DNA of 15,416 nt from an uncultured Candidatus Peregrinibacteria bacterium. GTDB lineage: Bacteria > Patescibacteriota > JACMRA01. The DNA is taken from positions 1 to 15,416 of the forward strand of contig CAKZLR010000017.1 in NCBI GenBank assembly GCA_937127165.1. The letters are read 5' to 3'. The translations under genes and the position numbers were made by a program. Below are positions 14,121 to 15,416 of this stretch, piece after piece. Every line of letters starts with the position of its first letter. The first letter of the stretch is position 1. The notes under the pieces were generated by a model. It ran no database searches and was not told the origin of the DNA. It saw only the letters and a program-made list of their open reading frames with translations.

Positions 14121-15284
14121 ATGATAATACAAAAAATTCAAAATTTTTGGCAAACTTATATAAGCAAAAAATTAGACACTTTTAACTTAATTGAGGTTAG
14201 TCGGTCTGCGATTCTACACAACTATGATTATTTTCAAATGATTCAACCAAATTGCCAAATTTGGCCAGTTTTGAAATCAAACGCGTACGGCCATGGACTA
14301 ATTCAAGTAGCTCAAATTTTGAAACAAAGGAAATTTGCTTACATTGTAGTTGATAGTTATTACGAGGCTCTCAAGGTCTGGCAAATCACTTCTCAGCCAG
14401 TGCTTTTAATTGGTCAATCACCTAGCTCGAATTATAAAAATTTTGATTTTTCTCGGTTGGCAGTTGTAGTTTATCGTTTGGAAACAATTCAAACTTTAGG
14501 CAATCTTGGCAAACATATTAGAATTCATCTTAAAATAAACACGGGCCTGAATCGCCAAGGAATTAAAGTGGGCGAAGTGAAAAATTTTTTAAAAGAGCTT
14601 AAAAAATATCCAAAACTTGAACTAGAAGGTGTTTGTTCACATCTAGCAAGTAGCGATGACGAAAGCAAGAATACGACTACTTTTAATCAAAAAGAATTAT
14701 TTTTACGGGCCATAAAAATCATCAAGGAAAACGGTTTTACTCCAAAGTATTTTCATCTTTCTAACACTGGTGGGACTCTTAGATTAGAAGACAATAATAC
14801 TTTTAATGCCGTTAGATTGGGTCTAGGGCTGTATGGCATTAGTCCATTTCCCCCTCAAGATACAAAAGCATCTATACTTGAAGGGTTAAAACCAGCTTTG
14901 ACTTTTTGGAGTCAAATTATTCACACTATAGAGCTAGAAAAAGGAGACGAAGTTAGTTATGGTGGTACCTTTGTAGCCGATAAAAAAATGACAATAGGAC
15001 TTTTACCTGTTGGGTATTATGAAGTTTTTACTAGAAAAATGAGTAACAAAGGTTATGTTAGCTTTGAGGGTAAATATTTACCTCTGATTGGTAACATCTG
15101 TATGAATTTGAGCTTGTGTAATATTGATGGTCAAAATATTAGAACAGGAGACAAAATTCAAATTATTAGCCCCGAACCTTTTGCCAAAAATTCGGTTTAC
15201 GAAATTGCCAAACTAAACCAAACTATTCCATATGAAATTTTGGTGAAAATTGCAGAGCCAATCAGGAGAGTGGTAGTTGATTAG
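14121..15284 (+). CDS. alr: Alanine racemase
   Basis: This PLP enzyme interconverts L- and D-alanine, supplying D-Ala for peptidoglycan. It has 387 residues. The N-terminal barrel carries the PLP lysine K52 in PVLKSNAYGHG, R145 in NTGLNRQG, CSHLASSDD (172-180), SNTGG (214-218) and R232 in RLGLGLYG. The C-terminal domain carries the second catalytic residue Y280 in VSYGGTF. Less usual are GYYEV (298-302) where GYADG is expected, and CMNLSLCNID (327-336) where most have CMDxxxVD. About 20 extra residues precede the normal N-terminus. The ATG at 14121 has TAAAAT ending 11 bases upstream (14104-14109) and no Shine-Dalgarno. Confidence 0.95.
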   Translation: MIIQKIQNFWQTYISKKLDTFNLIEVSRSAILHNYDYFQMIQPNCQIWPVLKSNAYGHGLIQVAQILKQRKFAYIVVDSYYEALKVWQITSQPVLLIGQSPSSNYKNFDFSRLAVVVYRLETIQTLGNLGKHIRIHLKINTGLNRQGIKVGEVKNFLKELKKYPKLELEGVCSHLASSDDESKNTTTFNQKELFLRAIKIIKENGFTPKYFHLSNTGGTLRLEDNNTFNAVRLGLGLYGISPFPPQDTKASILEGLKPALTFWSQIIHTIELEKGDEVSYGGTFVADKKMTIGLLPVGYYEVFTRKMSNKGYVSFEGKYLPLIGNICMNLSLCNIDGQNIRTGDKIQIISPEPFAKNSVYEIAKLNQTIPYEILVKIAEPIRRVVVD

Positions 15285-15416
15285 TTAAAAATAAGTTTTT
15301 GTCATAACCTTAAAGCAAAACCAAGACATAAATTCTTTGTTATTAATTGAGCTTGTGGATTATGAATTTTTAAAACTTTTTACAAATAAAGTTTTTGATA
15401 ACTTGAACATGAATCA
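15285..15416. other. Right-edge intergenic sequence
   Basis: No gene or convincing terminator is seen after alr. TGTGGATTA (15354-15362) matches a DnaA box on the minus strand with one mismatch; alone it means little. Confidence 0.3.

Overview
The window looks like a chromosomal stretch from a Candidate Phyla Radiation (Patescibacteria) bacterium. The reasons are a very AT-rich composition (about 30% GC by eye), small intact genes with almost no Shine-Dalgarno sequences, standard stop codons including TGA (so not the TGA=Gly code of SR1/Gracilibacteria), and protein types I associate with this group: a paired family resembling the N-terminal part of CPR HerA/VirD4-like proteins, a short two-helix membrane protein with a PH-like tail, and a single Xer recombinase. 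I cannot place it below that level.

Layout from left to right. Positions 87-1025 (minus) hold the ruin of a UDP-glucuronate decarboxylase/NAD-dependent epimerase gene, broken by many frameshifts and stops. Diverging from it at 1148 (+) is the most striking gene: one 583-residue protein joining a VKOR-type disulfide-forming membrane domain to a dihydroorotate dehydrogenase. A minus-strand cluster follows (7475 down to 3222): Hsp20, two tandem paralogous membrane-anchored proteins of unknown function, and methionyl-tRNA formyltransferase. A 374-base AT-rich gap leads to a CAT-anticodon tRNA, a Xer tyrosine recombinase and an RsmE-like rRNA methyltransferase with a strong terminator. Then come tRNA-Val(TAC) and a small membrane protein on the minus strand, type I signal peptidase (+), a membrane-anchored DsbA-like oxidoreductase (-), an AhpC/TSA-type peroxiredoxin (-) and alanine racemase (+).

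How the genes fit together: three are linked to thiol redox chemistry. The VKOR domain and the DsbA-like protein (both with a CSFC active site) would form an extracytoplasmic disulfide-forming pair, and the peroxiredoxin is a cytoplasmic thiol peroxidase relative that has lost most of the usual active-site residues around its cysteine. The VKOR-DHODH fusion puts two reactions that can each reduce quinone, thiol oxidation and pyrimidine synthesis, on one membrane protein. Signal peptidase and alanine racemase serve the envelope. Fmt, RsmE and the two tRNAs serve translation.

Gene starts are notable. Many first genes have a -10-like hexamer about 8-11 bases before the start codon and no Shine-Dalgarno, suggesting leaderless mRNAs. 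The one clearly internal gene (start at 5667) has a purine-rich stretch at the right distance. No CRISPR array, insertion sequence or rRNA gene was seen.
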